From Larix kaempferi (Eukaryota > Streptophyta > Pinopsida > Pinales > Pinaceae), in contig BSBM01000823.1 of the NCBI GenBank assembly GCA_027924585.1, positions 377,001-441,000 on the forward strand: a DNA stretch of 64,000 nt, given 5' to 3'. This document shows positions 32,630 to 43,739 of the stretch, one piece after another (positions within the stretch are counted from its first letter, which is position 1; every line of letters starts with the position of its first letter). The position numbers were made by a program, and so were the translations under genes. Under the pieces are notes generated by a model. The model had not been told where the DNA came from and did no database searches. It saw only the letters and a list, made by a program, of their open reading frames with translations.

Positions 32630-35284
32630 AGTTGATGCTTCATACAAGTAGCAATGTACCTGTAGAGGTGCCCCAGGGAGAGGGGTTCAATTTTCTTGCC
32701 CAAAGGGGTGTTTAGCCAGCTTTTTCTGAGTAGGGGTTATGGCCAAACCCTACAGTTTCTCCCTTGGAAGTACTATGGCTTAGTGACATTGCTGACTACC
32801 TCATGAAAGTGCTTGAAGCCCCAAGGTTGGTGTTTGGGGCTTCCATGGGTGGATCACTGGGTCACATGACCCCAACCCTGATATGGCATTCCAGTGATAG
32901 ATATTTCAGCACTGTCACCTCCAAGACCCTCCTGTACCTCCATTTCACCAGCGCCCTCTCTCTGGGCCATCCTTCAGATGATGATGACATTTTTTATGCC
33001 TAACTATGATGCTTGATGGGGGGGGGTGCATTGAGGGATTTTCACTTTTTTTGGGGTTAGTTGGGGCATGATGACCACCCCCCCCTCCATAGTTTGGCCT
33101 TCAGAATAGACCAATATGCTTATTTTTAGCCATTTTAGTCATATGTGGATAAAGACTGGGGAAAATACCCCAAATTACCCACAATTCTGATTATTTTATA
33201 TTATTATTGTTTTTATTTTAAGTTGACATTTATAATTTCAAATTGACATTTTAAAAAAGCACGTCAGCCTGGATTTTATTTATTTTTGTAAAAGTGACTG
33301 AAAATGTATAAATAACTTTTCCTCACTTCATTTTTACACATCATCTTATGCAATAAAACTTAATTTTCTGATTTTCACCCTTCTTGAGCTCATGGAGTGA
33401 TGCGCAACTCTTGAGGATGGATATGCTTGCTAATTTGGGGATAAATATTTGAAGTCTTTGCTCTTGTTTCTTTGCTAAGGTAATGCTAAGAGTTGTTTGA
33501 TTAACACATGCACAATGAGGTATCCAAGTCTCTTTTATTCATATTTCTTTGTTAAATGTTGGATGTGTGTTTGTCTAAGGTTGAATGGTAGCCATTGGTG
33601 TTGCATTTTTCCCTAGCATAAGTCATTTTTAGCCTTTAGTTACCCTAACATTGTGAACTTGAGTTTTAGGTCTCCAAAGTTTGTCATAGCTAGGGCATCA
33701 TCAACCAACTCTTGTAGTTGTTGAGGAAGCCCTAGTCTTCCAAACTTGGCAAGTGCCATCTTAAGGGGAGGCTATCCTCCGTGATGCCTAGGGTTAGGAT
33801 GAATTTCTCTTTCAAACCCTAGGTTGCTTTTCTATACCTTTTTCCTAACTTTCCGAGTTTACATTTGTAAATATTATGTTACATTAGTCTTAATTATTTT
33901 AATTTTGAGTTAGTTTTTATTAATTTTAAAGTATTAAAAAACCCTAATTATGCACCTAACCCTAGCTGCAAACCTCCTTGGCCCTAGCGACCACTTCCTC
34001 CCTCCTCTCTTTCCTTCGCTCTCCATCTTCCTTAGCTCGCTCCCTCTCTCCCTTGTTTCCTAAACCCTTGGTATCCCCTTATTTTCCTTTTGCACCACCT
34101 TTTTTCCCTAGGCCGCAACCCTTCCTTCCTTCTCCCTCATGGCCATCCCTTATCACCTTTGGGTCTGCTCCTTCCCTTTCTCCATGACCTTGCAGATCTA
34201 TCCCCGTCTCCTCTACTTCTCATACCCATGGCTCCCTTTCTCATCTTTCCCTTCATATTCCCTTACCACCCCTCTTTCTCCATATACCTCCTCCCTCCAC
34301 TTCCTTCCCTTCATTTTCCACTCTCCTTCCTCTTCCTTTCCCTCCACGCCTATGCTCTTCCAAAACCCTTCCAATTTGCACGTAAAAAAAACTAGTAAAC
34401 AAGTCATTTAAAAAGGTGTATTTCTACAGGAAAATAGGCCTGATTTTGTTCCTTACACAAGGTCTGAAATCAACCTTGACAAAGACCTGGAAGTACTTAT
34501 TACAGTCTGTTTTATTCATAATAATTTTCTATTTAAAGTCTGGGTTATGCTCTATTAAATCAATGTTACAAACTTATGCTAAGACATATTTTCAAACTCT
34601 ACAGTGGATGATATATTTTTGAACTTGTTGCTAATGTTTTTCTGAGTTTTGGTGTTGAGTGTCTTCATCATAAGCTTACATTCCAGCCTAGTAATTGCCA
34701 TAAATTTGATATTCTGACGTTTCCAGTAAACTTGATATAACATAGAGTAAACTTGTGGATAATTTAAATTGCAACAATTGTCGTGCTACTACACTGTACA
34801 TGCTGATTTGAAAATTTTCATACTTGATGTTCGTGATCATTGGACACTTTTACTTGCTTGGCAAATCAATGGTGCTTAATTTTTCATTGGTCCTTAACAA
34901 CTTGTGAATTTGTTTAACCTATTAATGATACATACTGACTTACCAGTGTGGAGGAATGATCTTTTAATTAATGGTATAAGCGGATTGGTCTTGGCACTTG
35001 AATTAATGCACAATTGATTACTTCTTTCACCTACTAAAATTGGATTCAATTAAGTAGGTGTTCTTCATTCTCATGATTGACTCCATTTAGGAACTGGTTT
35101 AACTATATTCGCATAGAGAATATAGTCTTTTTGGTTCTATCAGTGTTCTACAGGGTCCCAAAGGGTACTTATCCTTGGAGGTTCCGATGCTCCAAAGAAG
35201 TTAGAATCGTGATCAAGGTGATATTGGGTCACACTTCTTATATTTGCTTACTAGGCACTAGCCCTACTAGTTTTCCCGGTAACA
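32630..35284 (-). repeat. Right arm of the ~2.7-kb inverted repeat
   Basis: This is the diverged reverse complement of 19,769-22,590. The outer edge reads CCCGGTAACA, matching TGTTACCGG of the left arm inverted. A pyrimidine-rich tract (33,980-34,350) mirrors the purine-rich tract of the left arm, and GGGGTTATGGCC near 32,735 mirrors GGCCATAACC. The 5-mers outside the two arms (GGAAC and ACTCC) are not a direct repeat, so a transposon with these arms as terminal inverted repeats is not shown. No gene is seen; plus-strand open frames at 33,978-34,411 are from the pyrimidine tract. Confidence 0.65.
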
Positions 35285-35524
35285 ACTCCCACTTCACTCT
35301 TGCTCCCAATAGCTAAGGACTATCTTCATATGTTGAAGTAGAGGGTATGTTAGGGTTTAGACAAATCTTGTGTGTTTATTGGCTAAGCTTGGCAACCATA
35401 TCTTGCTCACAGACTGTGAATAAGCTTGGCCACCACACAGTTCTTAGAGATTGTTGGTCCTAACTCCTAAGTACGAATCACTGCATTAATATTAACTACT
35501 ATCAAAATCACTACTTTCAAATTA

Positions 35525-35935
35525 CATATTTGATATTAGTTTTTAGATTTTTGGATGTTGCAATGAGTTTCTGTAAGTTATCATATTGAATTTCAAGTTA
35601 GGCTCATAACAATGGCATTAAAAATTACATATTAGTTTTTAGATTTTTAGATGTTGCTATGAGTTTCTGCAATGTATCATGTCAAATTTCTAGTTAGATT
35701 CATAACAATGAGTTTCTGTAAGTTATCATACCGAATTTCGAGTTAGGCTCATAACAATGGCATTAAAATTTACATATTAGTTTTCACATTACATATTAGT
35801 TTTTATATTTTCAGATGTTGCAATGAGTTTTGCAATGTATCATGTCAAATTTCTAGTTAGACTCCTAACAATGAGTTTCTGTAAGTATCATACTGAATTT
35901 CGAGTTAGGCTCATAACAATGGAATTAAAACCACT
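35525..35935. repeat. Higher-order tandem repeat
   Basis: ATGAGTTTCTGTAAGTTATCAT is found at about 35,562, 35,710 and 35,871, each followed by GAATTTC-AGTTAGGCTCATAACAATGG. A related half-unit with TGCAATGTATCATGTCAAATTTC alternates with it. The composite period is ~148-161 bp. It is not coding. Confidence 0.85.
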
Positions 35936-36239
35936 TTCTTGGGCTTGTTTGAGCCACACCAATGATGATAGATTTTCCTAGATGCAAATAAGTGGTAAAA
36001 GAAGAGGTATTGTGCTTATTATACCTCACTAATAAATCTATCGACTTATCGGAATCTTAAAATAAAGAGATCAAAAGAGATCCTTCCTAGAACTTTAAGA
36101 TTTTGCAAACTAGGCAAAGAGCAAGGATGACAAGGGTCCATTGAAAGGAAGAGATGATGAGGATCCTTACCTTAATGATATTTATTCCTATTGAATTTTT
36201 TAGCTCAGAGGGAAACTTCAGCACAAGTTTAATGTCAAA
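35936..36239. other. Unassigned interval left of copia relic C3b
   Basis: About 300 bp between the tandem repeat and the C3b LTR-like sequence. No gene or repeat is recognised. Confidence 0.3.
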
Positions 36240-36954
36240 TGTGCAGGAGGTCGTTCCAGTCAAATCTATTTTATAATTCAGTTTAGTAATAAAGTGAAAG
36301 TCTTTTATTTAGTTGTTGAGTTTAATAAAGTGTATTTTTAATACATTAGTGATTTAAACTAATATAAACCATACATCTTATTGAGAGATTAGGGGTTTGG
36401 TAGATTAGATTTTCAGCTCATGTATAAAGGCATGTCAAGATAGAGGGTTAAGAAACATTCATTATTCACTCAAAGACAAATTTTCAGGAGGAAATTCAAT
36501 TCATTTGCGGAGCAAATTTAGTCTCGAAGAGAATCTATTTCAACAACCAAGTTGAGATCAGAAATCACATCCATATAGTCATACAAATCTATACAGACAG
36601 ACCCGTGTAGCCATATGGACAGGTCATACATCAAGCAAAAACCTGCAGTCGGTTTTCTTGATTTTGGGTAGGCAAATTCTCCTCAATAAGTGTGCATATT
36701 TGTTTTGTTTGGGTGTACTGTGGAGCTATTATTTTTATAATCTGTGGAAGTTTCCTTGTAAGTTTTGAATTATTAAAGAAAACATGAATTGAAGACTAAA
36801 TTATCTTTCTATTGTGTTTTTGCTTCCTTTATTCATAACGTAGCTATAGATGTTACTATTGTTATGTGAAGAATTTAATTTATGCAATTAAATAATAGTA
36901 CGTTTAGTTGATAACATAAGGACATCAATCACCTACGGTTAAGAAAATTTTAAA
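36240..36954 (+). repeat. C3b 5' LTR-like sequence, left border approximate
   Basis: It shares an ordered set of words with the reverse complement of the C3a LTR. The left border at TGTGCAGGAGG is a guess; the right border is set by the primer-site remnant. TATAAAGG at ~36,423 is a possible TATA region. Confidence 0.5.
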
Positions 36955-37022
36955 TAGTATCAAAGTTTACCTGTTTAGTTAAGATAATAAGAAGATCTTA
37001 AGAGTTTAAATCATTACATCAA

Positions 37023-38066
37023 TTGTTGAAAACAACTACAGACCCAACTGTAGGGAACCAGGACCAACAATTAGAGTATTTCAGAGGTAATACGTATCAC
37101 TTTGGGGAGTTTGTGTGTAAATCAGAGATGGCATTAGCTAGCCTTCGGTTCGAGGACATATTGGAAGTGCCTCAAATTTCCTATCATAGAATTCAAGGTA
37201 ACTCTTCTACATAAGAGAATAATCTATGGGATATCGTTAAGGATGTAGTAACTACATTGACAAATACACAAGCTTTGGCAATTCACAAGAATAAAGAAGT
37301 GAAATCCAAGCGGATGATCATAGATGCTATAAAGGATCACATGATCCCTCATATATGCAAGAAGAAGACAAGGAAGGATATTTTTTATGCCTTATTTAAC
37401 CTTTTCCGGAGTGAAAATATAAACAAGAAGATGATTGCATAACAGACTCAAATATGTAGGGATGACCAGATCAGACATTGTCACCAGTTCCCTAAAAGGT
37501 CACATAATTCATGATCAACCTACAGTAGTTGGGGAGAAGATTGAAAATAAGGATCTAGTGAACTAAGAATTGAATGGGTTTCCATCTTAATGGTTAATGT
37601 TTGTCTAGAGTGTTTGTGCTCAGGAGAATCTTCGCTCATGGTAAATATTGTGGGATGATTGCATCCAAGAGTAGAGTCGAATTGAGTTAAAGGCCAACAA
37701 GCAGGGAGGAGACAGTGACCATGCTCTATTTGGTTAAACAAAGAAGGACAAAAATAGACTTGAATTGAGTTAAAGGCCAACAAGAAGGGAGGAGACAATG
37801 ATCATTCCCTATTTGGTTAAATAGGGAGGGGCAGAGGTAAAGGACCCAACAAGGGCAAGGTAAAGACTAAGAAGTCAACCTCATAGTGAGAGAAGGACTT
37901 GAGTAAAATCAAGTATTTCATGTCATAAGCACAACCATTATGCATCATAGTGGCCAGAGAAGAAGAAGGGTAAAGTGAAGTAGCACTAGCAACAGGTAAC
38001 AGCGTCAGCTGAATCTCAAATGAACGAGTTTGTCTCCAAATTTGAGAAGGATTTCTTGAAGGTACC
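37023..38066 (+). pseudogene. C3b gag
   Basis: Segments 37,023-37,214 (Y-H-F-G-E-F, F-E-D-I-L-E-V) and 37,257-37,442 correspond to the copia gag core, the latter with A-L-A-I-H-K-N-K-E-V-K-S-K-R and N-L-F-R-S-E-N-I-N-K-K-M. A linker rich in L-K-A-N-K-Q-G-G-D is tandemly duplicated by ~83 bp (37,679 and 37,762), which shifts the frame. A damaged zinc knuckle, C-H-K-H-N-H-Y-A-S-stop-W-P at ~37,925, follows; its second Cys and final Cys are lost. The gene is beyond repair in this copy. Confidence 0.7.
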
Positions 38067-39341
38067 TTGACTTTCTTCCAAGTTTCCAACATGGTTCTGA
38101 CGAATGCTTGGTATGTGGACAATGGAGCATCTAGGAATATGACATCATTATGGAAGCTATTTTCAACTCTAAATGAGCATGTCTCAAGAGTTCAATTTGA
38201 GCTTGGTGATAATGCAAAGTATCGAGTAACAAGAGTTGGTACTAATTTCCAACTCCAGTCAAATAGCTCTTTATAATTTGATGATGTGTAGTTTGTTTCA
38301 AGTCTCATGAAGATTTTGTTTTCGGTTCCAATCATGGAAGATAAGGGCATTGCAATAGAGTTCAAGAACTAACAAGTCCTTAAAAGACCGAAGGAATATC
38401 GCCAAATATCAGATCAAGTGATTGGGGTTAGGGAAGGAAATTTATAATTTTATACATGTTACAAGGTGAGATTGTTCAATACCTAGTGCATAGCATAGAT
38501 AACTTCTGTGAGCTATGTCAGAAGAGGATGGGCACTTGTATCACAATGCGCTACTTATTTTGAGGGAGACAGTCACGGGTCTTCCAAAGTTCAACATTGA
38601 GCAGTATGTTGTATGCAGAGGGTGCCCATTTTACAAGCATGCCAAGGCTACTTTCCCAAGCAGCAAGCACGAGTCTAAAGGGATTCTAGACCTAGTGCAT
38701 TCAAATGTGTGTGGATCAATGTCAATAGCATCAATCATAGGAATCATGTACTATGTTTCCTTATTGATGATCTCTCTCGCAAAAATTGAATCTACTTTAT
38801 AAAGACCGAGGATGGGGTCCTTAGCAAGTTTCATGGGTTCATCTCTAGTGGAGAAAGAAACAATGAAGAATATCAAAGTTTTCAGATCAAACAATGGGGA
38901 TGAGTTTACCTCCAATGATTTCAAGGATGCAGGAATCAAGAGGGAGTTCATTGTTCTATCCCATAGCAGAATGAGGTTGCAGAGTAGAAGAATCGATCAA
39001 TCATAGGGGTTGCTAAGGCCATGATACATGACCAAGGTTTTTGAATGTTTCTCTAGACATTAGCATGCAAAACAATAGTCTACATTCAGAACGGGTGTCC
39101 TCATGGGATTTTGGAGGACAGGACACCAGAGGAAGCAATGATTGGTGTGAAGGAAAAGCTGATCCATTTCTGCATCTTTGGTTTTCTAGTTTATATCCAT
39201 ATACTAGTTGAGAAGAGGACTAAGTTAGATCCCTCCAACAGGAAGGGTTTGTTTTTTAGTTATAATGAGACTTTAAAGGCCTACAAGGTCTATATTCTAA
39301 GGGAGAGAAAGATAATTGTAAGCGAGGATGTAAAGTCATAG
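38067..39341 (+). pseudogene. C3b protease and integrase
   Basis: The protease motif at ~38,110 reads W-Y-V-D-N-G-A-S, with Asn in place of the catalytic-loop Ser/Thr. GAG-pre-integrase remains at 38,515-38,690 with C-R-G-C-P-F-Y-K-H, followed by L-V-H-S-N-V-C-G at ~38,700, where the first integrase Asp is Asn. The second Asp region F-R-S-N-N-G-D-E-F (~38,885) also has Asn for Asp. The C-terminal fold is at 39,111-39,341 with T-P-E-E-A and K-L-D-P-S-N-R-K-G. Two of three integrase acids are lost. The ORF breaks at several stops. Confidence 0.75.
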
Positions 39342-39689
39342 AAAGACTTTTCATCCATAAAGTCTCATGAGCCTATTCCAGTGACAAAGGATGAGAAGCA
39401 AGGAACTACGATGGCTAAGCCATTGTCACTGACAACTTCTCGTTTAAGGTATAGCAACCTTGAGGCACATAGGAGGAGCCACCAACTCCTACTAGGTTTT
39501 TCAAGAGACCTCAATGGTTCACTCAGACATCAAAGGATGCTTGGGAGCATGTTGAGATTCCTAGGAGCACACTTAGGGAGAGCAAACTTATGAAGAAGTT
39601 CCAAAATACATGGAATTGATGAGCAACACCATAGATTCCAAGCCTTCCAATTTCAAGAAGCAAAATACCAACAAGTTTGGAGGGATGCC

Positions 39690-41665
39690 ATGGTTGAGCA
39701 ATACATCTCCATCATGATGAATGATGTATGGGGCATTGTGCCTAGAGTAGAGGGAAAAATCAATGGTAACTTCCAAGTGGCTCTACAAGATCAAGCATGT
39801 GGTAGATGGCAGCATAGAGAAGTGAAAAGCGAGGTTTGTGACGGAGTGGACTACAAGGAAACCAATGTTTTAAAACTAGGATTCAGACTTGGAATCAATT
39901 GAGGTTCAACTTAGACTTGACCATAACTCAGACTAGTTTGAACTTAATGACTTAGTTTACTAAATAATACATAAAATATTAAAATTTTAATGGAAAAATA
40001 CTATTTAAAACTTCCAAATCATTATAGACAAAATATGCAAAGTCTACTCACATATATGGTAATATACCATGTAATGGTGAATATATCAAAATGTCATCAA
40101 GTCTAATACATATGTGAAACAAAATACATCATCAACAAAGCTTTAAATGGCCTCTAGAATCCAAATGCAATATGCTGCAAGGTACTAGCCTACTACATAT
40201 CACTGATCAAAATGATCAATCATCAAATTTATCACCACTATTAGAAATGGGATCTTTGACATGACCTATAAGGCAATCCTCTAGCATGTCTATTTTAGCA
40301 GGTCTATATTTTGCAGGTGGTATGTAGCCAAAGAGTAGGGTGACTTTTGGTGTCTTTTGATGGTTTAGTGGATTTGTGTTCGGTTCAATGCAGTTTGGTT
40401 AACTGGAATTCTAAAAACTACTTAGTTGAATTTTGGAAGGGATGTGAACTTCTATTTTCATCATATGAGGTTGGAATCCCTCTACAACATATTGAAACAA
40501 TTTATGATAATATGAATAATTTAAGTAAAAGGGTAGAAAGGAAATATAATGAAAATGAAAACTTTTACTTTAACAATTTGATATTATCATACCAAGTTAG
40601 CTTGTTTCAACATAAAGCAAGTTGTTTTCAACCCCAAATAGTGCTACTGTAGGAATCTTAAAAAGCAAGTTCACTCAACAATGAAGCAAGTTTAGATTCT
40701 TAGTGTTTATGTTTTTAGGTCAATTTTTTTTTAAATGAATTTAAGTGTCACATGTGTGCACTTTCCAATCCCACATTGACTCAGTTGAGTTTACCGATTT
40801 GGTACCAAACCGGCTGAATCAAACATTGACTGGGCCAATTAGGCAACAAACCGATCATTCAAATTGGTTTAAGGGCTAAGTAAATATGATCAACGATCAT
40901 CTTGGACGAGTCCAAGTCTGAGTTGATCAAGTATGAAAACATTGGAGGAGAATTTAAATAATTTTGTTCCAGTCATCATGTACACTTCCATTAGAGCAGT
41001 GATGTATTTAAGATCCGTTATGGGATGGAGTATACATCAGATAGGTGTAAAGATGGCTTTCCTCAATGGAATAATTGAGGTAGAAGTGTACATCAAGCAG
41101 CTTCAAGGACTTGATATCAGTGTGAAGGAGTCCCATGTTTCCAAGCTGAAAACTGCCTTTTATGGACTAAAGTAGGCATCAAGAACATGGTATTCCATGA
41201 TCAATAGAGACCTATTGAGTATGGGCTTCACCAAAAGTGAAGCAGATATAAACTTATATTTCATATTTGTTGAGGTTGATCTACTTATTTTTGTGGCATA
41301 TTTAGATGATGGAGGGTGCAAGAAAAATATGGCAGCTAATTTCGAGATGAAGGACATTGGCATCACACATTACTTCTTGGGGATGGAGGTTTGGCAGAGA
41401 CAAGGGGATATTTTCCTTGGACAAGATAAGTATGCAGAAGAGATCCTAAATATATTTCAAATGGAGGAATGCAAGCCCATGGCCACACCTATGATTACTA
41501 ATTTGAAGAAGATAGCAAATTCAAATTAAGAATTGGTAGATCCCCTGTTGTACAGGTGGTTGATAGGTGCCTTCATGTATTTTGTCAACAATATGAAAGA
41601 TATATGTTTTGCAGTGAAAACCTTGAGTCATGTGATGGTGAAGTCGAGGCAGGATCAATGGGTTT
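39690..41665 (+). pseudogene. C3b reverse transcriptase, split by an insertion
   Basis: RT starts at 39,690 with M-V-E-Q-Y-I-S-I and W-G-I-V-P-R, and reaches D-Y-K-E-T at ~39,865. It resumes at ~40,960 with F-V-P-V, Y-T-S-I-R-A-V-M, then I-G-V-K-M-A-F-L-N-G, where the first catalytic Asp is Gly. F-Y-G-L-K-stop follows. The palm segment 41,275-41,310 reads V-A-Y-L-D-D-G-G, so Y-L-D-D is still visible. H-Y-F-L-G-M-E-V-W and L-I-G-A-F-M-Y follow, and homology stops at ~41,665. No RNase H is found. Confidence 0.75.
39870..40935. mobile_element. DNA-transposon-like insertion in C3b RT
   Basis: The interval separates two halves of one RT coding region. Its ends carry an imperfect inverted repeat: CAGACTTGGAATC near 39,885 against the reverse complement of GAGTCCAAGTCTGAG near 40,908, with GTTTT outside both. 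The body is AT-rich. A 101-codon open frame (40,347-40,652) has no recognised domain and no support as a gene. A non-autonomous TIR element is the best guess. I could not fix a target duplication. Confidence 0.45.
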
Positions 41666-42816
41666 CCACGTGTGATTTTGATCACTCTCAAGGGGGTGAC
41701 ATATTCATGATAAGGTTTTGTTGGATCATTTTTCAGTGCTTTGATGATGCCCTGACAATGATATTTGTAGATGGATGTTCATGGAGCATATGGATAGATG
41801 AATGGCACTGCTCAAATGAAAGTACAATCTTTCAGAATTGTATAGATATCATTTATGGTGCACAGTTCTAAAAAATGACAAATATTTAGTTTGTGGCATG
41901 AGTAATCTATTACACAGACTTTTATTCGAAGAAAAGGGGTGTAAGCAGCCTTTTAAACCAAATATGAGTTGATTTTAGACATGTAATGGGATAGCAAACA
42001 ATAATAACAAGACTTATGGGCGCTATCTAAGCAGTTTGATGACTCATTCCAACCCCAGATCAGCATTTTCTAATATGGGCAATTTGGAGGAGCTTATAGG
42101 CATTTCAAGCCTCTAACCAGCAATGAAGGGGTTGCGAAAAGCCTCATTCATAATTCTAGACAATTTTCTGTGTAAAACCAACAATAAAAAAGGATGGAAC
42201 AATCCTAAACAAGTAGTAAACAACCCCCATTTGTGAGTTCTGAGCATGTGAAAACACAAATCCGTGGCCAATTAGTGATTTTGGGCAGAAATTTCATTAT
42301 TCCTATATCCTTGTGGATAAACAATCAGCATGAGACAACTGCAAGAGGTTCAAGACTGAGATTGGGGTGCAACTAGGGCTTTTCTGAGCATATATTAACC
42401 CCCAAACAGTCCCGAAATAGCATTTGTGAGAGCCCAAAACTATCAAACAGCAATCGTTCCTCAAGTTGGGTATATTCTGAACACATTATTTGTTGTTTTC
42501 ACATAACAACAATAAAAAAACATCGTTAAAATTTCTCTAAACCTTGTGCAAAAGAGCAATAGTAGCCACGACAGCCTTATAACCAAGTTTCAGTTGAGAA
42601 ATTGAGCCATAAGGAGTGACTTCCATCTCTTTGTGTTTGTTTAGGAGGTCCATCCACCTATTTGAAGGGAATCCTTTCTTGTTTGTAGATTAGAAGAAGT
42701 TGATCTACCTTCAAGGATATTGTTTTGTTGCTTGCGAGGTTTATCCATGCCTTATTCAAGTATCGCCCTATCTCTTGGAGATGACTTTCCTTTGGATGTC
42801 TAACCTTTAAGGGTTT
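41666..42816. other. Unassigned interval between C3b and G2
   Basis: About 1.15 kb without recognised coding sequence or repeat. The last bases before G2, GGTTT (42,812-42,816), pair with GGTTG after G2 as its target duplication. Confidence 0.4.
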
Positions 42817-43739
42817 TGTTGATGCCTCGAAGATCGCAGCATCAAGCAGAAAGGGATTCTCCCTGGTAAACTATCCCAATTAGATTGCCCACCACTTGGT
42901 ATGGGGAATCCGTCCGGTTAGCAGTTCTGGCTACCGTTAGATTCGGATTTGTTTCTCCTACACCGGTTATGGCCCAATCCACCATTCTTTTTTTCTTGAT
43001 TTTATTATTAAAATGATGTGCAAGTGCCTAATCTAATTTAATCTAAATGCAGAGCTTGAAACAAATTTGTATCTAAGACTAAAATAAATCTAATCTATCC
43101 CTGCAAAGAGCAAATTGTAAATATGAGCAATGTGCTGAACGAAACACCCAAAGATCAACAGATAGCCATTAAATCTCAAAGATACATCTACATCAAGAGA
43201 TTAAAGATATAAAAGATAGCTTCTAATCCATATGAAAGCATTCCATTGCTCATGTTTAGAGAAACACCGTTACACAGAAAAGACAATAAGCTCATTCAAA
43301 ACACAGAAATAATTCTGAACAACAAAGAAAGATCTCACTGAAAGATTTGAATGCCACACGAATAATCTATCAAACATCCCACATCGATTTCCATGCAAAA
43401 GACGTCCTCTCCAGGCTCTTATTAGACAAATTCACTTTCTGGGAGCAAGTGAAAAATAGTTCATACAAGCTTCAAAAAATTCTTTTCCCTAGCAAAAGTC
43501 CTTTACACTATTCCCTAAGTCTTTATTTATATCTTTACAAAATGCCTCCTGGGCTGCCACCTGGCCTTTTACACTTGTCCTATAAAGACTTTTCCCAGCA
43601 ATAAACAATTCGTGGCCCTTTCCATGATAAAATTATTTCTCAAAAATAGAAAAGGACAGTTGTCCTAGTGACTCAACGCTCCAACCATAGGGATAAAAAC
43701 AGAAGAACAAAACAAAACAACGCATCATGTCTAGCGCGT

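Larger units (their letters stand above)
36240..41665 (+). mobile_element. Copia relic C3b, 5' part of an element, RT broken, no 3' LTR found
   Basis: An LTR-like sequence (about 36,240-36,954) is followed by a decayed tRNA-Met primer site, TAGTATCAAAG, at 36,955-36,965. Gag, protease, integrase and RT then follow in copia order on the plus strand. Every domain has stops or frameshifts. RT is interrupted by a ~1 kb insertion and ends abruptly near 41,665 in the segment that corresponds to K-H-V-L-R-Y-L of intact elements. The family is the same as C3a. Confidence 0.8.

Noticed and set aside
33978-34411. Overlapping Pro/Ser/Phe-rich open frames
   Set aside because: Pyrimidine-rich tract of the right inverted-repeat arm, mirror of the one above.
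19769-35284. A single large DNA transposon with 2.7-kb terminal inverted repeats
   Set aside because: Outer flanks GGAAC and ACTCC are not a direct duplication and no transposase is present; reported only as one hypothesis.
40347-40652. 101-codon open frame
   Set aside because: Lies in the AT-rich insertion in C3b with no domain, and is no longer than expected by chance.
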